A stretch of 47,734 nt of DNA from CALKYB01 sp964510575 (GCA_964510575.1 CAZECN010000021.1:1-47734); one strand, 5' to 3'; positions 8,634 through 18,700 are shown, counted from the stretch's first letter. Translations and numbers: made by a program. Notes: generated by a model not told the origin, from the sequence alone.

Positions 8634-9205
8634 CTTCCCAGTCTCGAAGCATTCACACAACTAACGTTGATATTTACTGACTGCGCTAGGCTACAGTCCA
8701 TTGCAGATTTAGATCTAAGAGGAACTTCTAAAGACATTATTTCTCCAGATCCAAGTTCAAGACCATTTCCAGTTTCAGTTCCAAAAGGCTGAGAAAAACT
8801 GGCTTTTACTAATTGCTCAGACTCTTCCCTATTCTTGAGAATGACCTTCCCTGCAACAAAGTCCAATAAACAGCGCTCTCCCACATTCTTAAGTGAGAAG
8901 TTTAACAAACATTGATTTTCATCGGGACTTTCTAAAAAATATTTCAAAACTGCTACTTCTTCTAGAAGACCACTATTATCAAGCGGTAGAATATCAAAAT
9001 CTAAACTAGACCCTAGTTCACTTTCAACAATGTTATTATTAGCGGTAGATTGAACTTGAGACGGTTCTTGAATCACTACAGAATTTGATGGGTCTTTAGC
9101 CTGGGAACTTCCACCACAACTAGCCATTAAACAAAGGACACCGACTAGCTTTGTAGTAGTTCGAAAAATTCCTTTCTTAGAAACATTGTCTTTTTCTGTA
9201 TTCAT
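8630..9205 (-). CDS. Hypothetical lipoprotein
   Basis: A 191-residue protein with a lipobox (CLMASC, Cys30) after a basic N-terminus, then a low-complexity Gly/Ser linker and a mostly beta-looking body. Cys residues in NQCLLNFSLKNVGERCLLDF and in the C-terminal DCSLAQSVNINVSC segment suggest disulfides. The pattern of a strand, acidic turn and strand with LEVPLRSKSAMDCS could be an immunoglobulin-like fold, but I recognise no family. The ATG at 9205 has only weak upstream purines. The 285 bp further upstream (9206-9490) hold no gene that I can see. Confidence 0.6.
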   Translation of the reverse strand: MNTEKDNVSKKGIFRTTTKLVGVLCLMASCGGSSQAKDPSNSVVIQEPSQVQSTANNNIVESELGSSLDFDILPLDNSGLLEEVAVLKYFLESPDENQCLLNFSLKNVGERCLLDFVAGKVILKNREESEQLVKASFSQPFGTETGNGLELGSGEIMSLEVPLRSKSAMDCSLAQSVNINVSCVNASRLGS

Positions 9206-9490
9206 TTACTTAAAACCTTTCAGCCTGAATCCTGGGGGGCAGATAGCCAGTAATAAGCCCACTAATATGCCCTGCACCCTCAGTGTAATAAGATTCCTAA
9301 AGGCCCAAATAGGTCGCAGAGCTTTTAAATAAAGAACAAACGCTTTGATTGAAATAGGAGAGGCTTAAATCTAAAGTAAGGCTGTAGATCTAGGTGCGTT
9401 TTGACGATTGGGGAATTCTTAGTGGATAGGAGAACGGCTAAATTACCCAAAACTAGGTTTCAAGCCAGCCCCCTTTGCTGAAAAACAATG

Positions 9491-10745
9491 TTAGGGGACT
9501 CGAAAAACGTAATCCTGAAGCTCCGAACCAACTCCTGTATTGGCCCGAATTACATTAGACAGCTTCATACCTTCTACTAACTCTAGCTCTTCAGCACTTA
9601 AGTCTCTTGAATACCAAAATCGATCTCCGTCCCTCAACGCTGAGAATTGGATACCGATTATAGTTTGAAATAAAGGGCCCACTTGTGACCCGCCACCTGC
9701 TGAGTCTTCAGCAAGTCCGCCTACCCACAGGTCAATATTATCGACAGAGCCATAGGTCTCACTAAGAGCAGTTTGTAAACTACTATCTCTGGTAATATCT
9801 CTAAAAGAAGTCGCTCTGCTTAGCCCAAGAGCTTCCCGGGCATCGTTGTATGAAGAAACCCCATGATCCCTACCTCTCTGAATATTTAAAGAAACGAGAT
9901 CTAGTCCACCTGAACCAGGTTGCCCGAACAAGAAATTACGAACATCACTAATTACTTTCACATCAATCCNNNNNNNNNNNNNNNNNNNNNNNNNNNNNNN
10001 NNNNNNNNNNNNNNNNNNNNNNNNNNNNNNNNNNNNNNNNNNNNNNNNNNNNNNNNNNNNNNNNNNNNNCATCAATCCAAGCTGTTATTTCATTCTCTTG
10101 CTGACGAGGATTACTTCGATCAGTTCCTGTACCTGAAATAAACCGAGCTCGGTTAAAAGATATTACAACTTGCCCTGTCCCCTGTGGATCGAAAAATGGG
10201 TCTCCAGCGGGAATTAGAATATCATTGGCTCGAGCATTGGCCCCTCCTTCCTCCACTCCATCTGTTAAATCAAGGTCGTGATCTATAAACTGTCCCCACT
10301 GCCATAAAAAATCACTTGTTCCAAAACTATTCGGAATACTTTCACCTTCTGCCTGGGCGCTTACCTGGTTACTAACTACTCTAGCACTTGGTCTACCCTC
10401 TCCTGAAAGAGTTGAAATCCCATCTCCATAGTTAACCGGGGTAAAACGTTGTAGGGCAATAAAAGAAGCTCCCCAATCTGCATACTCGGTATTGTTCCCA
10501 CTGCCATTATAAGTGCGAACTTCTCGGTCTTCGGAAAATTCGGAACCAGCATCTTTTCTTTGACTTAAGGATAAATCCCTTCTTTGGTCGGCATCATTAT
10601 CAATTCCCTGAGGAGATCCTCCTCCTGAGGAACTACTTGAACCTCCGTTACAGCTCGGTATAAAGCATAGAATCAACATCAATGAGAAAAACAATAAACC
10701 TTTTCTATTCGAAGAAGTAGTCACCTTGGTGCTCCTAAAAATCAA
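9491..10745 (-). CDS. Animal-type heme peroxidase lipoprotein, interrupted by a scaffold gap
   Basis: The start side (10745 down to the gap) gives 225 residues. A lipoprotein-type leader has Cys32 followed by an Asn-Gly-Gly-Ser linker. Then comes the peroxidase entry WGASFIALQRFTPVNYGDG, and the distal-heme motif LWQWGQFIDHDLDLTDG with His156. The final visible stretch is NEITAWID. After the gap about 157 residues remain, with the family signature DVRNFLFG and LNIQRGRDHG and the late FWYSRDLS segment. The stretch with the proximal His and its surroundings is missing. Homologues I recall are about 550-620 residues, so perhaps 150-250 residues lie in the gap. Cyclooxygenase/peroxidase-superfamily enzymes use H2O2 at a covalently linked heme; extracytoplasmic placement is inferred from the leader. 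Confidence 0.8.
9970..10069. other. Scaffold gap, 100 N
   Basis: Exactly 100 Ns, a placeholder of unknown true length. The same 9 bases (CATCAATCC) occur directly left (9961-9969) and directly right (10070-10078) of the run. Confidence 0.99.
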
Positions 10746-10763
10746 TCAATATAATTAATAACA

Positions 10764-11291
10764 CTAGCTAGGGTTAAACGGCAAAGAACTATGATGAAGA
10801 CCGATTCTGAGCTTCCCTTGACTATCCCTAATATAGGCGAATGAGTACTCCACTTTAGTTTCTTCATTTTCACCTACAGGGGTGAAGAAATAATTCCCCA
10901 TTGCCAGAGCAAAATTAGATTCCGTGACAATTTGCTGTTCACCAAATCTCACCTTAGCCCAAGGTTTAATCGCAAAACCATTGTCTTCAGACACTGAGCC
11001 GCCTACAAAGTAAGACAAGGCCTCCGTAAAGGTTATTCTAAACTGAACATCAGAAGCAAGGGTTGGTTTAAATAGCACTTTTGTTTGATCGTAAGCATAT
11101 AGCTCTTTGATATGCTGTTCGGCTCGAGATTTATAGTCACCCTTTTCGAGGAATACTTTACCAATCTCAACTATCCCCTCACCCCAAGCATTTTGAGCAC
11201 TTAGCACTTCCTCTTTTGTAATAGCTTCCATCTTGCCGTCTGAATAATAGTTCAACAACATGCCCATTTCCATGACTGAACTGGGCCTCAC
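10764..11291 (-). CDS. NTF2/SnoaL-like protein
   Basis: A conserved 140-residue block starts at ITKEEVLSAQNAWGEGIVEIG and runs through KVLFKPTLASDVQFR, EALSYFVGGS, EDNGFAIKPWAKVRF, ALAMGNYFF, KVEYSFAY and LHHSSLPF. I recognise this as a widespread protein of SnoaL/CaMKII-association-like (NTF2) fold, often mis-annotated as phosphoribosyl-AMP cyclohydrolase. No function is established. The start is uncertain: the frame opens at GTG 11291, with in-frame ATGs at 11273 and 11267, and none has a good ribosome site. The gene begins only about 30 bp beyond the terminator of the giant upstream gene, so its promoter must be short or overlap that terminator. Many homologues carry a signal peptide, which is missing here. 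Confidence 0.7.
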   Translation of the reverse strand: MRPSSVMEMGMLLNYYSDGKMEAITKEEVLSAQNAWGEGIVEIGKVFLEKGDYKSRAEQHIKELYAYDQTKVLFKPTLASDVQFRITFTEALSYFVGGSVSEDNGFAIKPWAKVRFGEQQIVTESNFALAMGNYFFTPVGENEETKVEYSFAYIRDSQGKLRIGLHHSSLPFNPS

Positions 11292-11320
11292 TTCGAGAGG
11301 TCAGTATTAGACAAATGGCG

Positions 11321-11360
11321 AAAATAAAAAAGGCCCCAGTGTTTATCCACTGGAGCCTTT
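11321..11360 (-). terminator. Terminator of the first giant surface-protein gene
   Basis: Read on the minus strand, AAGGCTCCAGTG and CACTGGGGCCTT form a 12-bp stem with one mismatch and a 6-base loop, followed by a T-run (plus-strand A-run 11321-11330). It lies 26 bp beyond the stop codon and is duplicated at 20070-20108. Confidence 0.9.
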
Positions 11361-13569
11361 CTACCTAGGACTTATTAGCCTAGCTCTACTGAAGAGCAGA
11401 GGATGAAGATAGTCCTGTTTCTGGCTCGATTCTTACAACCTCACCCACTATCTCTCTTCCACCAATTCCGGTCAGTCTCAGCCAGTTATTCTGACCAAGG
11501 AAGGTGTTGTAGCTAGCCACCGAAGTATCTCCACAAACTCCCCCGTCACTTCTTCTGGTATAAGCAGAGCTTACGTTTCCAGCTTCAGCATCTCTGAAGT
11601 AGAAGTTAGACTCTACACTCAGTGGCTGCGCGTTCAGCGCACATACTGTTGCTACTCCTGCTCCACCTGCTGGAAGTGAGCCATTGGTATTGATATGAGC
11701 CTGACCTTTAGCCGGGATACTAATCACTGCTGGGAAGTTCAGAGCAGACAGTCCACCTGTCGCCATTTGAACATTCACAGAAGCTTCCTCGCTGCCAAGG
11801 TTACTCACTACCAACCAGTTCTCTCCATCAGCACCCGAAGACACTGAAGCATACATGCAACCTGTCTCTCCAACAGCAGCGTCCGAAGAGCTTGAGAAAT
11901 CAAAGCCTCCTGAAACTGCTGGGTTCGACCCGTAACGCATTACTCTTGCAAAGTAGCTTGCTTCTGGATCTGTTGGTATCAACTCAACTATTCCAACATT
12001 GCTTGGTCCAGGGTTCTCATGTCCTGCCTGTAGGTCACGTCTAGCTTGAGAAGGAATAACCACCTCCTCACTCTCAACTAGTGCTCCTGCAACATCATAG
12101 ATGTTCTTTGTGAACCCTAGGTCTCCACCAGAGAGGTTTATCACCTCTAGCCAGTTGTAGACTGGGTTCGCTGCATCCGCAGGATTCAAGCTTGGTTGGA
12201 ACGTATTGTAACTCGTATACGTTTTACCTGTGCTCATGTTAACCAGTGGCAAGTTCAGGTCAAAGTCATATCCACCTGAGCCTGAAGCATCTAGTTTAAA
12301 CCTTGCTAGGTTTCCACTAATACAGCCGCTGTTCTCATAAGACAGAGTAACTGTTCCTACTTGGTCAACTTGGTAGCCTTCAAGAGCGTTCAAGCTAACA
12401 TCAAGCTGAGAGTTTCCTGCAAATTCCATTACCTGGCTTGACCGCTCAATCCCATCTGCATCAAAGAGCGTAAGCTCTACTGCTTCTGCAGAAGGACAAG
12501 TGTTTTGAACAGTTAGGATATTAAACTGCTCAAGGAAGCCGTTCCATGGAACTACTAGTGGATTGTCCTGACTATCATCAAAGCAAGTTCCTGCTAAAGC
12601 CGATAAACTTGGCTCCGAGGTTCTTACTATCTCAACCAAACCATACTGGTCCGCAGTAAGGTTAAATGGTGGAGACTGAAGGTTAAGCTCTGTTGCTTGA
12701 CCAGGGTGAACCCAACCAGCCTCAGAAGCAATCAACTCTCCAGCTGCGTCAAAGATGTTGATTACAACGTCCACGACCTCTGCTGGGATAATCCCTGCAT
12801 CAAAGGTTAGGTTATTCTCTCCTTCTCCAAGAACAATGATTGGAGTTGAGCCTGTTAGAGGATCAACACTACTGTCTAGTGCTGGGTCCCCGCCTTGACC
12901 TTGTGGTGAAAAATCAAACCCTGTCGGTGGCGTAACTGTCACTTGGTAGTTCAAGCCTGGGAACAGATTCGGAAAGAAATACATTCCGTTTTCATCTGTT
13001 ACAGAAGTAAACACTTGGTCATCTGTTCCACCAAGAACTCCGTCTAGGCCAAAACAAACAAGTGTTACGATAACACCAGGAACTGGTGCTTCACCTGGAT
13101 CCTGGATTCCATCAGCATTGTCATCGAAGAATACTGTATCTCCAAGACTTGCTAGCGGAATAGTATAACCAAAGTCCTGGTCAAGATCATCTTCTACATC
13201 AAGAATCTCTCCAGTTACTGGGTCAATCACTGGTCCAATACTAGTAACACTCATGTCGTCCCCTGCTCCGTCGAAGTCAAAGGTCTGAGTTAGTCCTGGA
13301 GGCAAGGTAGAAGTATCTACCATTACTGTGTAGTCCCCTGGAGGCAGGTTATCAAACAGGTAGTTACCGTTTGCATCCGTGACTGCTGTATACGGAACTG
13401 CTCCTGGAAAGCCAGCTGGAACTACTGCGCCAGTTACCGGATCCTGAAAAATTGGATTCCCTAATCCATCAAGCAGCTTCATGGTAACGCCTGCTAGTGG
13501 AAGGTCGCCTGCATCTTCTATCCCGTCTGCATTCACATCAAGGAAAACTGTGTCGCCTATTGAACCTGC
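11322..13569. repeat. 2,248-bp direct repeat, copy 1
   Basis: This stretch pairs with 20070-22317 at a constant offset of 8,748 bp. It covers the terminator and the last 727 codons of the giant gene. The translations are identical across the whole tail, and the nucleotide stretches I compared line by line showed no difference. Outside 13569 similarity drops abruptly to that of distant paralogues; below 11322 the flanks are unrelated. Confidence 0.95.
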
Positions 13570-16500
13570 TTTCACCGGGGTACAAACATCGTTCGAAATA
13601 ACGTCTAACGTTACAATCGCCGAGTTAGCTCCAAAGTTATTACAAAGCAGGTCTCCTTCAAGAGCAGGACCAGCATTCATCACAAGCGTTAGCTCAAGCT
13701 CACCTGACCCAGCTGTCACTGGAGGAAAGGTAGCTCTAAAAGCTGTAACAGTTGACGGGTCTGCCGGAAGTGGTCCCCAAATGGTTGTTCCTGTCCCAGC
13801 TTGTGCTGTGGACGGCACATCAGTTGCCGGGTCAATCAAACCATCTGAACAAATCAGGTCAAGTTGAGCATTACCTGTTCCAAAAGCATCTCCTGCTGGC
13901 CAGTTGTTCGGATGACATGGACGATGATCAACTGTTGCATAAGGGTCTGCCGTATACTCAAACGTCTCACCAAGAGCTCCAGTCACTCCAACAAACAAGG
14001 CGTTTCCACCAGCTACATTTGTATGAGTGTTAGGGTTAGATGGAACAGTAGAGTTAAATCTTAAAGTTCCTGGATCACAGTCATCGTTATGAGACAGAAC
14101 ATCAATAATCTGACCTTCTCCAACGTCTCCACCTAAGCTGAAATACTTCAAAGTTGTAGTGAAATCCGAGTTAGGAAATGTACATGGCTCTATCTCTTTC
14201 TCTACTCCAAAACCAGCCTCGCCTAGAACAGTTACTGATGCACTTGAGCTATGTCCCGAAGTTGCTGTAGCAATACAATCCTCCTCAATGGGATCTCCTC
14301 TAAAGTCAACCGCCCCAATACAGTGGCTAGTGTCAGTGAATGCTGCGAGGTCTGAAGCAATCTCGACATCATTTCTAAAGTTACCAGCTGAAACACCATT
14401 ATCAACTACTGCGTTAAGAGTAATCGCCGGCATCGGGTCACCCACCTGATAACCTGGTATTGTCCAAGTTACCGTTTGTCCCGAAACTGCGGCTGTACAG
14501 GTTAGACCAACAGCGGCGTAAACCGCAGCACAATCATCACTTACATAAGTCAGCCCATTTGGCAGAGTGTCGGTAAGTGTCATTGTGACCGCTGTTGTGT
14601 TAGCTCCACCAGTTCTAGGTTGGATACTAAATACTGCCGGGTCTCCTCCCTGAAGTGGCTCTGCTGGGAAAGGAATTGTAGTCTTACTTACTCCCATAGA
14701 TACTGGAACAACAAAAACCCTGTCATCAATCGAAATATCGAATGAAAAAAGTGGACTTGTTGGATCCGTATCTACGTTAAACAAGGTTGAAGCGGTTGCC
14801 CCACTGTTTGGCGCTATCCAGCTTCCATTCCAAGTACCATTATCTCTAAAAGTAGCTGGCGAGTTGGGAAGGAATGTACCAACGGGCGCAGTTGGCAGAA
14901 CCATCAAGTTAAACGAATAGAGCATAAAACTTCTATCCAAATCCGGGGTCGTTGCCGCAGCAAGGGCAAAATAATCTCGGTTCCACATCATTCGAATCCT
15001 AACTACAGAAGGAGCCCCCCCTGGTAGTAGATTATAATCAGTAACCCAGTCAGAAGCGCCGTCTCCATCTAAGTCATCCTCACAGGTGGCAGTGAGCGGA
15101 TCATCACCTGTCACGCTATAATCAACCGCTGAAAACTCCAAAGTTCCTCCGTGAAGCGAGGGGTCGACTTGGAAAATATTCCCCATTGCTCCGTCATCAG
15201 CAGTAGACAAGCTATTAAGTAGGTGAGCAGCTGTTATTTGAGGATTGAATTGGGTATGAAGTCCTGTAAGCACCCCTACACCACCAAGACTATCCCATAC
15301 CCATAGCACACCCGGAGAGTTAACTCCTTGGTCAGAAATATATGGACTAAGCTGACTAGTTCCATCATCACCAGCGAATTCAAAAACACTAGTGTCAATT
15401 GTATCGCAAATCCCAGTTAAGTGATTTTCAAACCTGTGGTCAATTAGTTCGATAGTAGTTTCAACTAGCTCGCCAGGAACTGCTGTTCTTGCTCCAGTTC
15501 TTGAATTTCCTCGACCATCAAAACTTTTCTGAAAGCCTGCTGGGCCAGGCCTTAAAGCTAAAACTGGAAAATCAGCAAAGCCTATTTCTGGTCCAGGGTC
15601 AACTTGAGGAGGAGTACTTCCTGAAGTAGTTAGAACCCCAGGACCGCCCCAGTCAGTAAGTTCAGCCGTGTTTTCGATAAAATACATTTCACCAGTAGAG
15701 AACCCATTTGGAATAAACAAGCTATCAAACGGTAAGAACATCGACACCGCAACAGAAGCTAGGGGCTGCTGAGTTACTGGTACTCCTGTAACGTCAATAG
15801 TTACTGGACCACCCGGCACTGCTTGCGTACATGTCACTGTTCCAACCGCTGAGGTGCTAACAAGAGCACAAGAATCAGCCATGTTTCCAGTAATCGCACC
15901 GAAAAGCTCTATGCCGTCATTCATAATTCCAGCAGCATTATCACTATTTCGAGTAGGATCATCGGAGTGTGTTCCGACCCAGGTGTCAGTAATTTGAAAA
16001 CTCTGCGTTCCAGTTCCATCATCCTGAACAAAACCAGAGCCTGCATTGTAACCAAGGGTTACGTGCCAAACCACTCTAGTTCCTTCAACACCAAAAACTG
16101 AGGCCGGGAAATAAGTCGGGGCGTAATCAATTTCATCTTCAATTGGCAGACCATTAACCGACTTACTAACATTAACTCCGAATCCCGCAGTAATTAAAGT
16201 TTGAACTGGGCCACTGCCTTGGTTGGGACCTGGGACATTATTATCAGAATCAGAAGTTACTGAAGCCTCCATAAGCTCACCATTACTACCAGTAGCTTGT
16301 GCTTGGGGCATTATAACAAGCTTGCGTCCTTCGCTTTGGTCACCAAAGTTACAGATCAATGTGTCATTAAGGCCATCGCCAGTGGTGTCTAAAATCTGAC
16401 TGTCTGGAACCACACCAGGAGTAGTTAGTTGAGTTCGACACTCAAGAGGAAGAGTTATCCAAGTTGCTTTATCATTAAGCGTAACAGTTCCAATAACGTT

Positions 16501-16773
16501 TGTGTCATCTGCATCGTTCAACGCAACCTCGACATTATAGGTAACCGTGTCAAAGTTTCGGACGACTAAGTTGTTTGGGCCATCATCCATCCCCTCAAAC
16601 ACACCTGAGATAGGGTCAAAAGTAGCCCCATCGAAAGGAGATGTTCCATCTTGCTTAACTTCGATCGTGCTTTCTGTTGTCGGAAGTTGCGCCGCCGGTA
16701 AAGCAAAAGCTGAAGCTGAAAAGAAAATTAAAAAGAACGCAGCAGTAAGAAAAAACGAAGGAAAGTTTTTCAT
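11386..16773 (-). CDS. Giant exported DUF11/SdrD-B-like surface protein (copy 1)
   Basis: I set the start at ATG 16773 (1795 residues). The frame extends to 16857, but the product from 16773 begins with a clean signal peptide (MKNFPSFFLTAAFFLIFF, cut near ASAFA), and AGGG lies 9 bases upstream. The first 1060 residues are extracellular-type beta sandwiches. A DUF11/TIGR01451-like repeat near 720-800 reads TMTLTDTLPNGLTYV and WTIPGYQVGDP. From about 1068 follow two SdrD-B-like (Cna-B/prealbumin fold) domains, each opening SIGDTVFLDVNADGIEDAGD or SLGDTVFFDDNADGIQDPGE. Then comes an unrecognised tail of about 470 residues. There is no sortase, PEP-CTERM or type-IX sorting end; the protein stops at SSSSALQ. 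Its last 727 residues are identical to copy 2. Adhesion or a surface matrix role is an inference. Confidence 0.85.
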   Translation of the reverse strand: MKNFPSFFLTAAFFLIFFSASAFALPAAQLPTTESTIEVKQDGTSPFDGATFDPISGVFEGMDDGPNNLVVRNFDTVTYNVEVALNDADDTNVIGTVTLNDKATWITLPLECRTQLTTPGVVPDSQILDTTGDGLNDTLICNFGDQSEGRKLVIMPQAQATGSNGELMEASVTSDSDNNVPGPNQGSGPVQTLITAGFGVNVSKSVNGLPIEDEIDYAPTYFPASVFGVEGTRVVWHVTLGYNAGSGFVQDDGTGTQSFQITDTWVGTHSDDPTRNSDNAAGIMNDGIELFGAITGNMADSCALVSTSAVGTVTCTQAVPGGPVTIDVTGVPVTQQPLASVAVSMFLPFDSLFIPNGFSTGEMYFIENTAELTDWGGPGVLTTSGSTPPQVDPGPEIGFADFPVLALRPGPAGFQKSFDGRGNSRTGARTAVPGELVETTIELIDHRFENHLTGICDTIDTSVFEFAGDDGTSQLSPYISDQGVNSPGVLWVWDSLGGVGVLTGLHTQFNPQITAAHLLNSLSTADDGAMGNIFQVDPSLHGGTLEFSAVDYSVTGDDPLTATCEDDLDGDGASDWVTDYNLLPGGAPSVVRIRMMWNRDYFALAAATTPDLDRSFMLYSFNLMVLPTAPVGTFLPNSPATFRDNGTWNGSWIAPNSGATASTLFNVDTDPTSPLFSFDISIDDRVFVVPVSMGVSKTTIPFPAEPLQGGDPAVFSIQPRTGGANTTAVTMTLTDTLPNGLTYVSDDCAAVYAAVGLTCTAAVSGQTVTWTIPGYQVGDPMPAITLNAVVDNGVSAGNFRNDVEIASDLAAFTDTSHCIGAVDFRGDPIEEDCIATATSGHSSSASVTVLGEAGFGVEKEIEPCTFPNSDFTTTLKYFSLGGDVGEGQIIDVLSHNDDCDPGTLRFNSTVPSNPNTHTNVAGGNALFVGVTGALGETFEYTADPYATVDHRPCHPNNWPAGDAFGTGNAQLDLICSDGLIDPATDVPSTAQAGTGTTIWGPLPADPSTVTAFRATFPPVTAGSGELELTLVMNAGPALEGDLLCNNFGANSAIVTLDVISNDVCTPVKAGSIGDTVFLDVNADGIEDAGDLPLAGVTMKLLDGLGNPIFQDPVTGAVVPAGFPGAVPYTAVTDANGNYLFDNLPPGDYTVMVDTSTLPPGLTQTFDFDGAGDDMSVTSIGPVIDPVTGEILDVEDDLDQDFGYTIPLASLGDTVFFDDNADGIQDPGEAPVPGVIVTLVCFGLDGVLGGTDDQVFTSVTDENGMYFFPNLFPGLNYQVTVTPPTGFDFSPQGQGGDPALDSSVDPLTGSTPIIVLGEGENNLTFDAGIIPAEVVDVVINIFDAAGELIASEAGWVHPGQATELNLQSPPFNLTADQYGLVEIVRTSEPSLSALAGTCFDDSQDNPLVVPWNGFLEQFNILTVQNTCPSAEAVELTLFDADGIERSSQVMEFAGNSQLDVSLNALEGYQVDQVGTVTLSYENSGCISGNLARFKLDASGSGGYDFDLNLPLVNMSTGKTYTSYNTFQPSLNPADAANPVYNWLEVINLSGGDLGFTKNIYDVAGALVESEEVVIPSQARRDLQAGHENPGPSNVGIVELIPTDPEASYFARVMRYGSNPAVSGGFDFSSSSDAAVGETGCMYASVSSGADGENWLVVSNLGSEEASVNVQMATGGLSALNFPAVISIPAKGQAHINTNGSLPAGGAGVATVCALNAQPLSVESNFYFRDAEAGNVSSAYTRRSDGGVCGDTSVASYNTFLGQNNWLRLTGIGGREIVGEVVRIEPETGLSSSSALQ

Positions 16774-16890
16774 AGTAGGAAGCCCTAGGTTATTGTTTAT
16801 ACTTTCAAAGACATTACCCCGCAGACTCGGGGATAAACAAGTAGGTATTTTCAACAAATTACAAGTTTAATACATATCAATTAAAGGGCG

Positions 16891-16917
16891 GCTCAGAGCA
16901 AAGCTCTCAGCTTTTTT
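16891..16917 (+). terminator. Possible plus-strand terminator between two minus-strand genes
   Basis: GCTCAGAGC and GCTCTCAGC form a 9-bp stem with one mismatch around an AAA loop, followed directly by six Ts on the plus strand. No plus-strand gene precedes it, so it would only end antisense transcription. In the minus direction it lacks a good T-run. Confidence 0.35.
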
Positions 16918-16999
16918 ATAACCAGTCCCCTTTCAACGATAGCTAGAAACCGATGTTTTTAATTAGTTTTGACCTAGAACAGGCTAAATTCAAACTACA

Positions 17000-18352
17000 C
17001 TACCAAGCGCATTGTTGTCGACTCGAGCTTTGGATCGCACGGAACTTGAAAAGCTTCGTTTGCCAAGGTGGAACGGGAAATCTAAAAGCTTGATCAAAAA
17101 TAGCATTCGAGGTCTGGTACTCTTTCCCCTGATACTCGACTTTCATTGCGACCGCTCCCTTTCCTCTGGTTCTAAATTTCATTTTTTTGAGCAATCGATC
17201 AAACTCGATTCGAGGAATTGACTGACCTGGTTTCGGCATCCTCCGGTACACCCCCCTACCATTTCGGGAGACCGACAAAACCTTCACAACATCCTCTTGA
17301 AAATTAAATATCTTGAAGGGATTACTTCCAAGGATCAAATGATTACTAACCTGACCTTCTGTCCTTAGGTTACTAAACATCGAAAAATTTCCTGCAGTCC
17401 TCAATCCCAGATAATTGCTAAAACCAAAAATAAATAGACAGACTACGCTAGCTGAATAGAGAACTGACTTCGGAAACCATAGAGGTCTAGTATCAATATT
17501 TCTTACAATATACTTAAAGGCAAATAATCCATAAACAAATGAAAAGAGAATTCCTTCTAGAAACTCATAGCTCTCCTGACCGTAAGGAATTCTCGATGGA
17601 GCAAAGTACAGTTGCATAGTTAAGCAGAAGGTTGCCAAAAAACCGACATGCTTAAGCAAGTCTTGATGTTCCAATCTTTCTAAATCTACAAACGACCATG
17701 CCAGTAGGACTCCAAGACTTGAAAAATCACTAAACCCCATTGGAGCGAGCATAAAATGAAGAGCAAGTAAGGTGTAAATCGCTACTTTTCTAAGCTTAGG
17801 CACAAGCAGTCCGAGTGGGATCATTCCCTCAATGACCAACCCCAAAGTGGGGGCCAAAGTTTCCAAAAGCTGTCTAACTGAGCTTAGGCTACGAGGAATT
17901 AACTCTAAATAACCATCAAGTTTTTTACCTGCACAACTAATTTCAGGATCTAAGAAATCCCAGTTCAACTTGTGAAAGAAAGTAAAGAAGTACAATACAA
18001 AGGCAAACAACCTTACTGTTCGTAATAAATCTGACAAAGGGACATCTTTACCCAAAACAGCCTTAAGCTGCGCTGGAAAAATGGCAAGTAATACTATCAA
18101 ATATAAATTAGAATGATTGGCAATATTGGGGAATTTGCCCGCAGTAATATAAATGAGATAAGGGGTGAAAATTAAAAAAAGCCAGTGCTGTATTTTTGGA
18201 TAGATCAGCGCCAGCATCAAAGTTAATACTATAACTGTAGTAACTAAGGTATTGCTCCAATCCTCCGCATAGTGAAACAAGCCACCTAAGACTAATAAGC
18301 TTAGTAGAACTGAGAAATAGGATTCCTCTTTGGCGTCAATCTGCGAAGACAT
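17000..18352 (-). CDS. Multi-spanning membrane protein, HTTM/vitamin K-carboxylase-like
   Basis: A 450-residue protein with about 10 hydrophobic helices over residues 10-310, then a soluble C-terminal part of about 140 residues. The segment FFHKLNWDFLDPEISCA followed by a helix with EGMIPLGLL is typical of the HTTM (horizontally transferred transmembrane) and DoxX-like family. So is the later GLRTAGNFSMFSNLRTEGQ stretch, where small-residue motifs precede an extracytoplasmic domain. The family includes gamma-glutamyl carboxylase relatives, but most bacterial members have no known reaction. The ATG at 18352 gives MSSQIDAKEES. The stop is 227 bp upstream of the giant gene's start; the two may be functionally linked but probably have separate promoters. 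Confidence 0.6.
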   Translation of the reverse strand: MSSQIDAKEESYFSVLLSLLVLGGLFHYAEDWSNTLVTTVIVLTLMLALIYPKIQHWLFLIFTPYLIYITAGKFPNIANHSNLYLIVLLAIFPAQLKAVLGKDVPLSDLLRTVRLFAFVLYFFTFFHKLNWDFLDPEISCAGKKLDGYLELIPRSLSSVRQLLETLAPTLGLVIEGMIPLGLLVPKLRKVAIYTLLALHFMLAPMGFSDFSSLGVLLAWSFVDLERLEHQDLLKHVGFLATFCLTMQLYFAPSRIPYGQESYEFLEGILFSFVYGLFAFKYIVRNIDTRPLWFPKSVLYSASVVCLFIFGFSNYLGLRTAGNFSMFSNLRTEGQVSNHLILGSNPFKIFNFQEDVVKVLSVSRNGRGVYRRMPKPGQSIPRIEFDRLLKKMKFRTRGKGAVAMKVEYQGKEYQTSNAIFDQAFRFPVPPWQTKLFKFRAIQSSSRQQCAW

Positions 18353-18700
18353 CGCTATTCCCTAAAACTCAAGATTAGAACTAAATAAAAATGGCTGAAA
18401 AAACCTCTTCTCGCCCTTAACTTATGATGATTGTTAGGTAATTTAGTTTCAATACAAAATGATCGAATTTTTGAGTGGGATCTAGAGCTAAAATCAAACT
18501 TCAAAGCTGAAGATCAAAGCCATAACCTGATTTAACATGAACAAGAAACTAACAAACCGCTAACAAGTCTATAACTACCAATTATCCACCGGCATTAGAA
18601 AGTTTTGGTTCAATCAGAATCAACAATTTCCAAAAACCAAGAGACTCTAATTTTTATTGCCATAGCTGCTGTGAAAATTTTTCAGTCAATGATTATTAAA
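18353..18700. other. Intergenic, no gene seen
   Basis: The left part of the roughly 480-bp divergent region between the membrane-protein gene and the small gene at 18837. It is very AT-rich, with no credible frame. Promoters for both directions are expected here or just to the right. Confidence 0.4.

Noticed and set aside
9970..10069. Coding frames read through the N-run (9491-10075 and 9963-10745)
   Set aside because: The X residues come from placeholder Ns; the two pieces are one peroxidase gene interrupted by a gap.
13481..14449. Open plus-strand frames inside the giant gene copies (also 22229-23131 and 24842-25150)
   Set aside because: They are antisense shadows of a long real gene with a signal peptide and named domains; the products are Ser/Pro/Thr-rich without family features or ribosome sites.
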